Source: Avimonoglobus sp965151315 (lineage in GTDB: Bacteria > Bacillota > Clostridia > UBA1381). Taken from it: a DNA stretch of 22,811 nt. The notes beneath the pieces were generated by a model. The model made no database searches and was not told the origin of the DNA. It was given only the letters and a program-made list of their open reading frames with translations. Location of the stretch: positions 1 to 22,811 of the forward strand of contig CBCTZG010000043.1 in the NCBI GenBank assembly GCA_965151315.1, written 5' to 3'. Shown in pieces: positions 7,637-14,924 of this stretch (its first letter is position 1; each line of letters starts with the position of its first letter). The position numbers and the translations under genes were made by a program.

Positions 7637-8332
7637 ATGATTGAATTTGTAAACGTGACGAAGGTTTATGACAACAATATGGTAGCGCTCAACAACGTCA
7701 GCATGAAAATCGACAACGGCGAGTTTGTATTTTTAGTGGGTTCCAGCGGCGCCGGCAAAACCACCGTTACCAAGCTTTTAATGCGGGAACAGAATGTGAC
7801 GGAGGGGGAAATTTTCCTCTATGGTGAGGATATTACCAAAATCTCCCGCAAGGAGATTCCCTACCTGCGGCGGAAAATGGGCGTGGTGTTCCAGGATTTC
7901 CGGCTGCTGGAGGACAGGACGGTTTACGAGAATGTAGAATTCGCTATGCAGATCGTGGGAATGTCCCGGCGGGAAATCCGCCGGCGGGTGCCCATCGTGC
8001 TGAATCAGGTGGGGCTGAACTACAAGGCGAAAATGTTCCCCCGGCAGCTGTCCGGCGGCGAGCAGCAGCGGGTAGCCCTGGCCCGGGCTTTGGTGAACAA
8101 TCCGTCGATTTTGATCGCGGACGAGCCCACCGGGAACCTGAACCCCAAAACAGCCATGGAAATCATGGAGCTTTTTGAAAGTATCAACGCCATGGGGACA
8201 ACCATTATCATGGCCACCCACGCGAAAGATATTGTAGACGTGATGAAGAAACGGGTCATTGAGATCGAAGACGGCGAAATCGTACGGGATGAGGTTGGAG
8301 GTGCGTATCACAGTGAAGTTGTCCAAGGTTAG
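7637..8332 (+). CDS. ftsE: Cell division ATP-binding protein FtsE
   Basis: A 231-aa ABC ATPase with Walker A GSSGAGKTT (about 36-44), Q-loop VVFQDFRLLEDRTVYENVEF, signature LSGGEQQRVALARALV, Walker B LIADEPTGNL and H-loop ATHAKDIVD. The Q-loop sequence and MIEFVNVTKVYDNN start are typical of FtsE. With FtsX it forms a type VII ABC machine that does not transport but relays cytoplasmic ATP hydrolysis to extracellular murein hydrolases. It overlaps ftsX by 20 nt, consistent with balanced translation of the two partners. Confidence 0.96.
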   Translation: MIEFVNVTKVYDNNMVALNNVSMKIDNGEFVFLVGSSGAGKTTVTKLLMREQNVTEGEIFLYGEDITKISRKEIPYLRRKMGVVFQDFRLLEDRTVYENVEFAMQIVGMSRREIRRRVPIVLNQVGLNYKAKMFPRQLSGGEQQRVALARALVNNPSILIADEPTGNLNPKTAMEIMELFESINAMGTTIIMATHAKDIVDVMKKRVIEIEDGEIVRDEVGGAYHSEVVQG

Positions 8333-9206
8333 CTATTCGTTTTCCCAAGCCAAAAAAAATATGGTCCGAAACGGCTTGATGAGTATAGCGTCGCTGTTTA
8401 CTATTTCCAGCTGTCTGATCATTTTAGGCGTGTTTACGGTAGTGACGCTGAATTTTAACTACATAACTGAGCAGGTCAAGGATCAGTGCGAAATCGAGGT
8501 CTTTATCAGCCTGGACGCGCCGGAAGAACGTATTTCGGAAATCGGCCAGGAGATTTTGGGTATCTCCAATGTGAAAAGTATTGAATATGTTTCGAAAGAG
8601 GACGCGCTCAAAAAAGCCAAGGAAACGTATTTTGAAGGATATGAGGAGCTTTTGGATACAGAGGACGGCGACGATCTGCTTCCCGCGTCTTATAAAATAA
8701 CCTTGAAGGATATTGCTAAAACGGGAGAAACGGTCGCCGAACTAGAAAAGCTCACGAATATTTCCAGTGTGCAAAACCGGCAGGATGTGGCCAACAAAGT
8801 GATTTCTATATCAGACATGGTGCGGCGGCTGAGTATTGTGGTAATGGCACTTTTGCTGATTGTGGCGATTGTCATTATGGCTAATACGATCAAGCTGACG
8901 GTATTTAACCGACGCAAGGAGATCAATATTATGAAATATATTGGCGCTACAGATCGGTTTATCCGGGTCCCCTTTGTGTTAGAGGGGATTATGATCGGAA
9001 TTCTGGGCGCAGTTATTTCCTTTGGGCTGATTTCCTGGGGGTATATCGCACTGAACACATTTTTTGAAAAGGCGGAAATGCCTTTATTTGAAATGCTGTC
9101 GTATATGCAGGTCTCCCCGGCCATCGGGATCTCTTTTCTGGTTGTAGGGTGTTTGATCGGCGTTTCAGGCAGCGCCATATCCATGCGCAAATACCTGAAG
9201 GTATAA
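8313..9206 (+). CDS. ftsX: Cell division protein FtsX (permease-like)
   Basis: A 297-aa membrane protein with FtsX topology: a cytoplasmic N-terminus (YSFSQAKKNMVRNGLMSIAS), TM1 at about 25-50, an extracellular loop of about 125 residues with the family's EIEVFISLDAP and VKSIEYVSKEDALKK strands, then three TM segments near 175-195, 225-250 and 270-290. The extracellular loop is the part known to contact partner hydrolases such as PcsB or CwlO. The GTG at 8313 is preferred because GGAGG at 8297-8301 lies 11 nt before it; ATG 8289 is a weaker alternative. The length matches the B. subtilis protein (about 296 aa). Confidence 0.94.
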   Translation: MKLSKVSYSFSQAKKNMVRNGLMSIASLFTISSCLIILGVFTVVTLNFNYITEQVKDQCEIEVFISLDAPEERISEIGQEILGISNVKSIEYVSKEDALKKAKETYFEGYEELLDTEDGDDLLPASYKITLKDIAKTGETVAELEKLTNISSVQNRQDVANKVISISDMVRRLSIVVMALLLIVAIVIMANTIKLTVFNRRKEINIMKYIGATDRFIRVPFVLEGIMIGILGAVISFGLISWGYIALNTFFEKAEMPLFEMLSYMQVSPAIGISFLVVGCLIGVSGSAISMRKYLKV

Positions 9207-9214
9207 GGCTGAAA

Positions 9215-9239
9215 AGCCCGCTGCCAGCTGCGGCGGGCT
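9215..9239 (+). other. Intergenic hairpin between ftsX and the M23 hydrolase gene
   Basis: AGCCCGC (9215-9221) pairs with GCGGGCT (9233-9239), extendable inward by three more pairs (one G-T), with a CAGCT loop. The following TCTGATATTTT is a poor T tract, so this is more likely a partial attenuator or mRNA-stability hairpin than a full terminator. It would set expression of the secreted hydrolase apart from ftsEX. Confidence 0.6.
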
Positions 9240-9276
9240 CTGATATTTTGCAGTAAACGGTAACGGAGGGAGCAGG

Positions 9277-10428
9277 ATGAAAAAAGATCACAAATGGGCG
9301 GCGTTGGCCGCAGCGCTGGCCGCAGCGCTGGCAATTCTTCCGCCGGCATACGCGGCGAAAAGCGTTGACGAGCTAAAACAGGAAATGGCCCAGACCCAGG
9401 AGGAAAAAAAGCAGACTGCGGCGGAAATTACACAAAAGGAAAGCGAAAAGAGCGCGGCTATAGAGCAGCGGAACCAGCTGGATATGCAGATCAGCGGTGT
9501 TTTAGATAATATTGAGAATGTAGAGGGCGTCATCGCGGAAAAAGACGAGGAGATCGACGCAAAAAATGAAGAGATTGAGGATTACCAGGAGATTATTGAC
9601 CGGAATGAAAACAAGCTGAAAACAAGGATCCGGGTTATGTATGAGTATGGGAATATATCGTTTCTGGATCTGATTTTAGAATCCAATGGGCTGAGCGATC
9701 TTTTTGAACGCATTTCCGCGTTTCAGAATATCGTCAGCCATGACAAGGAATTGATTGACGCGTATGTCACCGCCCAGCAGGAAATTGAAAACGCCAAGGC
9801 TGTGATCGAAACAGAAAAAAATGAGCAGGTGGAGGTCAAGGAAATCCTGGACGATCAAAAGGAAGAATTGAAGCAGCTGCAGGAAGAGAAGACAGAGATG
9901 ATCCAGGGGCTGGAACAGGATATCCAGCAGCTGGAGGCTTTAGAAAACCAGAAGGAAAAGGATTATGAAAAGCTGCAGGCTGAGCTGAACGCCGCCATGG
10001 CAAAAAGCTCGGGTGCTGCAGTGGTCTACAAGGGAAATGGGAAGTTTGGCTGGCCGTCAGCCGCCTCCACTCGGGTTACCTCCGAATTCAATATGAACCG
10101 TCTGCATCCGATTTTAAAGGTAGTGCGGCCCCATCGGGGTATGGATATCGGCGCTCCCGCCGGTACCAATGTTTTGGCGGCAGAGGACGGAAAGGTCATG
10201 ACCGCCGGCTGGAACAACAGCTACGGCTATTATATCACCATCAACCACGGCGGCGGCTTTGTGACACTGTATGCCCATAACAGCAAGCTTCTGGTCAAGG
10301 CCGGGGATTCTGTGGCCCGGGGCCAGGTGATCGCAAAGGTGGGCTCTACAGGGAATTCCACCGGCCCCCATATCCATTTTGAGGTGCGCCTGAACGGCAC
10401 CTATGTCAATCCCCGGAATTATTTGTAG
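9277..10428 (+). CDS. Secreted coiled-coil M23 (LytM) peptidoglycan endopeptidase, EnvC/PcsB-like
   Basis: A 383-aa exported protein. A signal peptide of about 27 residues (KKDHKW, then an Ala/Leu-rich core, likely cut after PPAYAA) is followed by a coiled coil at about 28-245 rich in Glu/Lys/Gln, then an M23 domain at about 255-383. The zinc ligands and active site appear intact: His286 and Asp290 in HRGMD, His334 in YAHN, and the HxH pair His365/His367 in GPHIHFEV. The coiled coil plus hydrolase architecture right after ftsEX matches partners regulated by FtsX (EnvC in E. coli, PcsB or CwlO in Gram-positives). Unlike EnvC, which only activates amidases, this domain keeps its metal ligands, so it should cleave cross-links itself. 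GGAGGGAGCAGG precedes the ATG. Confidence 0.92.
   Translation: MKKDHKWAALAAALAAALAILPPAYAAKSVDELKQEMAQTQEEKKQTAAEITQKESEKSAAIEQRNQLDMQISGVLDNIENVEGVIAEKDEEIDAKNEEIEDYQEIIDRNENKLKTRIRVMYEYGNISFLDLILESNGLSDLFERISAFQNIVSHDKELIDAYVTAQQEIENAKAVIETEKNEQVEVKEILDDQKEELKQLQEEKTEMIQGLEQDIQQLEALENQKEKDYEKLQAELNAAMAKSSGAAVVYKGNGKFGWPSAASTRVTSEFNMNRLHPILKVVRPHRGMDIGAPAGTNVLAAEDGKVMTAGWNNSYGYYITINHGGGFVTLYAHNSKLLVKAGDSVARGQVIAKVGSTGNSTGPHIHFEVRLNGTYVNPRNYL
9305..9332 (+). repeat. 12-bp tandem repeat in the signal peptide
   Basis: The unit GGCCGCAGCGCT occurs twice in a row (9306-9329) with partial copies on both sides. It encodes the AAAL repeats of the signal-peptide core. Slippage by one unit would change the hydrophobic core by four residues without shifting the frame. 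Confidence 0.85.
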
Positions 10429-10498
10429 GCGACAGGAATGAATACCGGGAAACAAGCATAAAATAGACTAATTGGTGAATCAATGGAGGCTGCGTTTT

Positions 10499-11707
10499 GT
10501 GGATAAGAAAAAGACAATCATTGTAACGGCGGTAGTCACAGCGCTGGCTACCTGCTTTTTGACCAACGTATGGCGGGATATCTGGTATGTACAGAATAAT
10601 GGGAAGATCATCCGGAAGATCGGCCAGGTGGCGGATCATTTGAAAAAGAACGGTCTATATGAGGTAGATGAGGAAAAGCTCATTGATTATGCCGCTCTGG
10701 GAATGACCCTTTCGGTTGACGATCCCTATACAAACTACTATACGAAAGAACAGTTTGAAAGTTATTCCACAAATTTGAAGAACAGCTATGTCGGCCTGGG
10801 GATTGTGTTGAGTGTAGACGAGGCTACCAATCAGATTGTGGTCGTATCGCCTTTTGAAGACGGGCCTGGCGCCCAGGCGGGGATCTTGGCCGGGGACTAT
10901 ATCCTGGCGATTGACGGCCAGGAATTCAATGGGGAGTCCTTTAATGACGCGGTGACCAAGCTGCGGGGCTTAGGCGCGGAGGACGCGAAGGAAACACCGG
11001 TAAAGCTGACGATCCAGCGGGACGGCGGTCAGCCCTTTGTTGTGGAGGTCAAGCGGGATACGGTAGAGAAGGATACAGTAAAATCGGAAATGCTGTCCGA
11101 TGGGATCGCGTATATGCGGATATCCGCGTTTGATTCGAAGGATCCGAACGATGAGGAAGCCAAGGATACCTTTGACGAGTTCAACGAGAATTTGGAAACG
11201 CTGAAAACGCAGGGCATGACTAAGCTGATCATCGACTTGCGGGATAATCCCGGGGGCGACCTGAATGTGGTAACCCAAATTGCCGATAAGCTTCTGCCCA
11301 GAGGGATCATTACCTACACGGAGGATAAAAACGGAAAGAAAAATAGTATCTATTCTGATGAAAGCCAGACGGATATGCCCATGGCTGTGCTGGTTAACGG
11401 CGGCAGCGCGTCGGCGTCCGAGGTGCTGACCGGCGCTTTGAAGGATTATGAAAAGGCGACGGTTGTGGGAACAAAAACCTATGGTAAGGGGATCGTCCAG
11501 ACAGTATATCCCTTTAGCGACGGCTCGGGTATGTCTGTAACCACAGCCCGATATTTCTCCCCCAACGGCGTATGCATCCACGGCGTGGGCATTGAGCCTG
11601 ATGTACAGGCCGAACTGCCGGCGGAGCTGGAAAAGCCTATTGCGGATTTAACATTCGAAGAGGATGTGCAGCTGCAAAAGGCTGTAGAAATTTTAAAGGC
11701 GGAATAA
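10499..11707 (+). CDS. S41-family C-terminal processing protease (CtpA/CtpB-like)
   Basis: A 402-aa membrane-anchored protease: an N-terminal signal anchor (KKKTIIVTAVVTALATCFLT), a PDZ domain at about 95-190 (YVGLGIVLSV, GAQAGILAGDYILAIDG) and the S41 peptidase domain. The catalytic Ser305 (GGSASASE) and Lys330 (TYGKG) are spaced 25 residues apart, as expected for the Ser-Lys dyad. The frame is open to TTG 10472, but GGAGG at 10485-10489 lies 9 nt before GTG 10499, so I choose that start. Such proteases trim or degrade extracytoplasmic proteins, and their position after ftsEX and a hydrolase suggests control of hydrolase turnover, which is inference. It is the last gene before a terminator. 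Confidence 0.93.
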   Translation: MDKKKTIIVTAVVTALATCFLTNVWRDIWYVQNNGKIIRKIGQVADHLKKNGLYEVDEEKLIDYAALGMTLSVDDPYTNYYTKEQFESYSTNLKNSYVGLGIVLSVDEATNQIVVVSPFEDGPGAQAGILAGDYILAIDGQEFNGESFNDAVTKLRGLGAEDAKETPVKLTIQRDGGQPFVVEVKRDTVEKDTVKSEMLSDGIAYMRISAFDSKDPNDEEAKDTFDEFNENLETLKTQGMTKLIIDLRDNPGGDLNVVTQIADKLLPRGIITYTEDKNGKKNSIYSDESQTDMPMAVLVNGGSASASEVLTGALKDYEKATVVGTKTYGKGIVQTVYPFSDGSGMSVTTARYFSPNGVCIHGVGIEPDVQAELPAELEKPIADLTFEEDVQLQKAVEILKAE

Positions 11708-11710
11708 ATC

Positions 11711-11746
11711 AAAAAAAACCATCCCGACATCGGGATGGTTTTTTTT
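11711..11746. terminator. Bidirectional rho-independent terminator
   Basis: Perfect 16-bp stem AAAAAAAACCATCCCG (11711-11726) / CGGGATGGTTTTTTTT (11731-11746), loop ACAT. An A tract on one side and a T tract on the other serve both strands: it ends the ftsEX operon on plus and ilvE on minus. Confidence 0.96.
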
Positions 11747-11751
11747 GACGG

Positions 11752-12816
11752 TTAAATCCGGACTGTCCAGCCGAAGGTATCTTCGAGCTTTCCCCACTGG
11801 ATGCCGGTCAGCGTATCGTAAAGCATTTGGGAAACTTCCCCGATCTGGCCGTTGTTCACCGGCATCACCAGATCACCGTATTTCAGCTCGCCGATAGGCG
11901 AAATGACAGCGGCCGTGCCAGTGCCCCAGGCTTCCTCCAGCTTCCCGGCCTTAAAGGCCTCTACCAGTTCGTCAATAGAAAGCCTGCGCTCCGAAACCCG
12001 GTAGCCCTTGGCCTGGAGCAACTCAATAATTGACATTCTTGTAATGCCGCCCAGAATAGAGCCTAGCAGCGCGGGGGTAACAATTTCACCGTCAATCTTG
12101 AAAAATACGTTCATCGCGCCTACTTCTTCGATATATTTCCGCTCGACCCCGTCCAGCCATAGGGTTTGGATATACCCTTGGGCAGCGGCCTCCTCCTGGC
12201 CCTTTAAGGAAATGGCGTAGTTCGCGCCTGCCTTAGTAAAGCCGGTGCCGCCAACGACTGCCCGGACATATTTTTGCTCCACAAAGATTTTTACCGGCGC
12301 GATACCCTCCGGATAATACGCGCCAACCGGCGAAAGGATGATCGCAAAGATCAGATGCTTGGCCGGATGGACGCCGATGTGTACATCGTTTGCAAAAATA
12401 AACGGCCGGATATACAGGGAGGCGCCGTCTGCCGTGGGAACCCAGTCCTGATCCACCCGCACCAGGGTTTTGATGGCCTGGATAGCAAATTCTTCGTCAA
12501 TTTCCGGAATACATAGCCGGGCACAGGAAACATTCATTCTTGCCATATTCTTTTCCGGCCGGAAAAGCTGGATGCCGCCGTCAGCGGTACGGTACGCTTT
12601 CAGGCCCTCGAAGACCTCCTGCGCGTAGTGCAGAACCATGGACGCAGGATCAATCTCAAAAGGTGCGTAGGGCACAATCCGGGGGTCATGCCAGCCTTGG
12701 CCCTCGTCGTAGTTCATAATAAACATATGATCTGTGTAATAGTTGCCGAAGCCCAGCTTGGACTGGTCAGCCGGCTTTTGCTTCGGCGTTGTTGTTTTGG
12801 TGATGGTGATTTCCAT
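11752..12816 (-). CDS. ilvE: Branched-chain amino acid aminotransferase
   Basis: PLP-dependent class IV aminotransferase that interconverts Val, Leu and Ile with their 2-keto acids using glutamate/2-oxoglutarate. The 354-aa product has LHYAQEVFEGLKAYRT, the PLP lysine Lys195 in TGFTKAGANYAISL, LWLDGVERKYIEEVGAMNVFF and the phosphate-binding LGSILGGITRMSIIELL. The length and motifs are those of the long BCAT form found in many Firmicutes rather than the roughly 309-aa E. coli IlvE. GAGGAGG precedes the ATG by 9 nt. It diverges from ilvBNC and shares the intergenic control region with it. Confidence 0.96.
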   Translation of the reverse strand: MEITITKTTTPKQKPADQSKLGFGNYYTDHMFIMNYDEGQGWHDPRIVPYAPFEIDPASMVLHYAQEVFEGLKAYRTADGGIQLFRPEKNMARMNVSCARLCIPEIDEEFAIQAIKTLVRVDQDWVPTADGASLYIRPFIFANDVHIGVHPAKHLIFAIILSPVGAYYPEGIAPVKIFVEQKYVRAVVGGTGFTKAGANYAISLKGQEEAAAQGYIQTLWLDGVERKYIEEVGAMNVFFKIDGEIVTPALLGSILGGITRMSIIELLQAKGYRVSERRLSIDELVEAFKAGKLEEAWGTGTAAVISPIGELKYGDLVMPVNNGQIGEVSQMLYDTLTGIQWGKLEDTFGWTVRI

Positions 12817-12851
12817 AATCCATGCCTCCTCAGTATAATACCATTTCTTTC

Positions 12852-12880
12852 ATTATAATCAATTTGCGCTGGAATGTAAA
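12852..12880 (-). promoter_or_regulatory. Sigma-A promoter for ilvE
   Basis: Read on the minus strand: TTTACA (12880-12875, 5 of 6), 17-bp spacer, TATAAT (12857-12852, perfect). The start is predicted near 12845, leaving a short leader of about 30 nt, so ilvE has no room for a leader-based attenuator, unlike ilvB. Confidence 0.8.
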
Positions 12881-12903
12881 TATAAAAACGTATTTTTGAG
12901 CAT

Positions 12904-12918
12904 AATTTTGAAAAAAAT
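12904..12918. promoter_or_regulatory. CodY-box-like sequence
   Basis: AATTTTGAAAAAAAT matches 12 of 15 positions of the CodY consensus AATTTTCWGAAAATT. It lies between the divergent ilvE and ilvB promoters. CodY represses ilv genes in many Firmicutes when BCAA and GTP are high. In AT-rich DNA such a match can arise by chance, so this is tentative. Confidence 0.35.
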
Positions 12919-12981
12919 CGGGATTTTCCAAGGTTTTATCTGCAAAATGCTAAAACTGGCGGGATATTTCGGGAGGGGATA

Positions 12982-13010
12982 TTGACAAGCCGCGGTGTTG
13001 CTGATAAAAT
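12982..13010 (+). promoter_or_regulatory. Sigma-A promoter for ilvBNC
   Basis: TTGACA (12982-12987, perfect), 17-bp spacer, TAAAAT (13005-13010, 5 of 6) preceded by TGA as an extended -10. The predicted start near 13017 is about 240 nt upstream of ilvB, which leaves a long leader. Confidence 0.85.
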
Positions 13011-13016
13011 AAATAC

Positions 13017-13250
13017 ATATATTTATATCAAGACACCGATATAGAACAATACGCGGCAGGCGTACAAGCCGGCCGCGGTCAGAATAGGCTTTCGCAAAAA
13101 GAGGGCGCTTGGCATCCCGAAACCGAAGGATGCGCTGTTTTGCGGGCCGAAATTGCCGCCTGTGGGAAAGATTTTCGCATGGGCGTTTCTCAATTTTCGG
13201 CGCAGATGGATTGCTGGCGGTATAACCGCTGATATGGAAAGAAGGGGGAA
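13017..13250 (+). promoter_or_regulatory. Structured 5' leader of ilvBNC, class unknown
   Basis: About 235 nt of untranslated RNA are predicted between the promoter and ilvB. Inverted repeats seen: H1, CGCGGC 13052-13057 / GCCGCG 13072-13077 with an inner GGC/GCC; H2, CGCAAAA 13093-13099 / TTTTGCG 13138-13144, with outer GGC/GCC (13087-13089/13146-13148) and an inner GCATCC/GGATGC arm (13112-13117/13128-13133); H3, CCGAAATTG 13147-13155 / CAATTTTCGG 13191-13200 (one bulge) with inner CGCC/GGCG; H4, GCGGT 13217-13221 / ACCGC 13225-13229, just before the ribosome binding site. H2 and H3 compete for two bases. There is no T-box core motif, no riboswitch class I recognise and no clear terminator. 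It could be a cis-regulatory RNA or a dispersed intergenic repeat. Confidence 0.5.
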
Positions 13251-13256
13251 TTGCGT

Positions 13257-14924
13257 TTGAGAATGACCGGCGCGGAAATGGTTGTAAGGATATTGCAGAA
13301 AAACGGTGTATCTATTGTATTTGGGTATCCAGGCGCGGCAAACTGTCCGTTGATTGATAAGCTGTCCGTTTTGGGCGTAAAGCATATTTTGACTCGGAAT
13401 GAGCAGGGCGCCTGCCATATGGCATCTGGTTACGCCCGGGTGACAAAAAAGGTAGGCGTCTGCACGGCGACCTCCGGCCCAGGCGCCACAAACCTGATTA
13501 CCGGAATCGCCACAGCGTATATGGACTCTGTGCCTGTGGTAGCAATTACCGGGCAGGTAGCCCTGCCGCTGGTGGGCAAGGACGCCTTTCAGGAGGTAGA
13601 CATTACCGGAGCGACCATTCCATTTACCAAGCACAATTATTTGGTAAAGGATGGGGCGGAGATTCAGCGGATTGTGGACGAGGCCTTTTACATTGCCGGG
13701 ACAGGCCGGCCGGGCCCGGTGTTGATCGATATACCCATGGATATTTTAAAGGCGGAGCTTGACTACCCGCCGGAGGATAAGCCCATGCGGCTCCGGGGCT
13801 ATCGGCTGGTGGGCAAGGCCAACGAGGCCCAGGTAAAGAAGGTGGCTGATGCAATCCGGGAGGCAAAAAAACCGGTGGTTTTAGCCGGCGGCGGGATTGT
13901 AACCTCCGACGCGGTCAAGGAATTCCGGAAGTTCACAGAAGCCGTCAATATCCCTGTGGTTTCCACCATGACCGGGATTGGTGTGCTGCCCTGTGACAGC
14001 AGCCTGTATTTTGGCATGGTAGGCTCCCATGGGGTGAAGAAGGCCAACATGGCCTTGAATCAGGCTGACCTGGTGCTGATTATGGGCGCCCGGCTGGGAG
14101 ACCGGTCTGTGGCGAATGCCAAGAGCATGGAAGCCAGGACAAAGCTGGTGCATATTGATATTGACCCGGCGGAGATCGGGAAAAGCCTGCAGCCCCATAT
14201 CCCTGTGGTGGGGGATGTAAAGGACGTATTAAAGCAGCTCCTGCCGCTGGTGGCGGACGTGAAGGCCCCGGCGGAATGGCTGGAGCGGCTGCGGGATATT
14301 CGCAGGGAATGGACGGTAACAGAGTCAGAAGCCGATACGGGTTTTGTCAATCCCCGGTATTTTATGGAGCGGCTGGCGGAGCTGGTTAAGACGGATGTAT
14401 ATGTCAGTACGGAGGTGGGCCAGAATCAAATCTGGACGGCCAACCATTATAATTTCCAGGAGCCCCGGCATTTTATTACGTCGGCAGGCTTCGGAACAAT
14501 GGGCTATGGACTGCCGGCGGCCATCGGCGCGGCCTGCGGGACAAAAAAGCCGGTGATTGCGGTTTTGGGCGACGGCAGTTTCCAGATGGATCTGCCGGAG
14601 CTGGGCACCATGTGCCAGTGGGATATTCCGGTAAAAATGGTGCTGTTTGAAAACCACCGTTTGGGAATGGTGCACGAGCATCAATATTTGTTCTATAAGG
14701 CCAACTACCAAGCTGTGCAGTTAGACGGCAGCCCGGATTTCGGAAAGCTGGCGGAGGCTTACGGCATCCCCTACGGCAGGGTCAGCGAGAACAGCGGGAT
14801 CAGCCAGGCTGTGGAGACCATGATGAAAACCAAGGGCTCTTATCTGCTGATCGTTTCCGTGGATCCCTATGAGCCCACGGGCGGCGCCTTGAACGGCCGC
14901 TTATTCCGAGAGGAGGCGAAATGA
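13257..14924 (+). CDS. ilvB: Acetolactate synthase large (catalytic) subunit
   Basis: ThDP-dependent enzyme condensing two pyruvates to acetolactate (or pyruvate with 2-ketobutyrate), the first common step of Val/Leu/Ile synthesis. The 555-aa product has the N-terminal glutamate region RNEQGACHMASGYAR, ATSGPGATNLITGIATAYMD, KDAFQEVDITG and the ThDP/Mg motif GDGSFQMDLPELGT. The segment LGMVHEHQ replaces the usual LGMVRQWQ, so the Trp linked to 2-ketobutyrate preference is His. The start is uncertain: the frame allows TTG 13251, TTG 13257 and ATG 13263; AAGGGGG at 13242-13248 best fits 13257. It overlaps ilvN by 4 nt. Confidence 0.93.
   Translation: MRMTGAEMVVRILQKNGVSIVFGYPGAANCPLIDKLSVLGVKHILTRNEQGACHMASGYARVTKKVGVCTATSGPGATNLITGIATAYMDSVPVVAITGQVALPLVGKDAFQEVDITGATIPFTKHNYLVKDGAEIQRIVDEAFYIAGTGRPGPVLIDIPMDILKAELDYPPEDKPMRLRGYRLVGKANEAQVKKVADAIREAKKPVVLAGGGIVTSDAVKEFRKFTEAVNIPVVSTMTGIGVLPCDSSLYFGMVGSHGVKKANMALNQADLVLIMGARLGDRSVANAKSMEARTKLVHIDIDPAEIGKSLQPHIPVVGDVKDVLKQLLPLVADVKAPAEWLERLRDIRREWTVTESEADTGFVNPRYFMERLAELVKTDVYVSTEVGQNQIWTANHYNFQEPRHFITSAGFGTMGYGLPAAIGAACGTKKPVIAVLGDGSFQMDLPELGTMCQWDIPVKMVLFENHRLGMVHEHQYLFYKANYQAVQLDGSPDFGKLAEAYGIPYGRVSENSGISQAVETMMKTKGSYLLIVSVDPYEPTGGALNGRLFREEAK

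Noticed and set aside
13130..13225. Possible 31-codon leader peptide (ATG 13130) before ilvB
   Set aside because: No run of Val, Leu or Ile codons as in attenuator peptides, no spaced Shine-Dalgarno and no terminator to control.
13008..13232. Open frame of about 74 codons on the plus strand through the ilvB leader
   Set aside because: It has no ATG, GTG or TTG near its beginning and no ribosome binding site, and it starts just at the promoter. A chance open frame is likely.
13017..13250. T-box riboswitch for branched-chain tRNA
   Set aside because: The conserved antiterminator motif (AGGGUGGNACCGCG or close variants) and a terminator are both missing. The GCGGTATAACCGC hairpin only superficially resembles it.
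13023..13634. 203-codon open frame on the minus strand
   Set aside because: It lies antisense to ilvB and its leader. The plus-strand ilvB is unmistakable, so this is a shadow frame.
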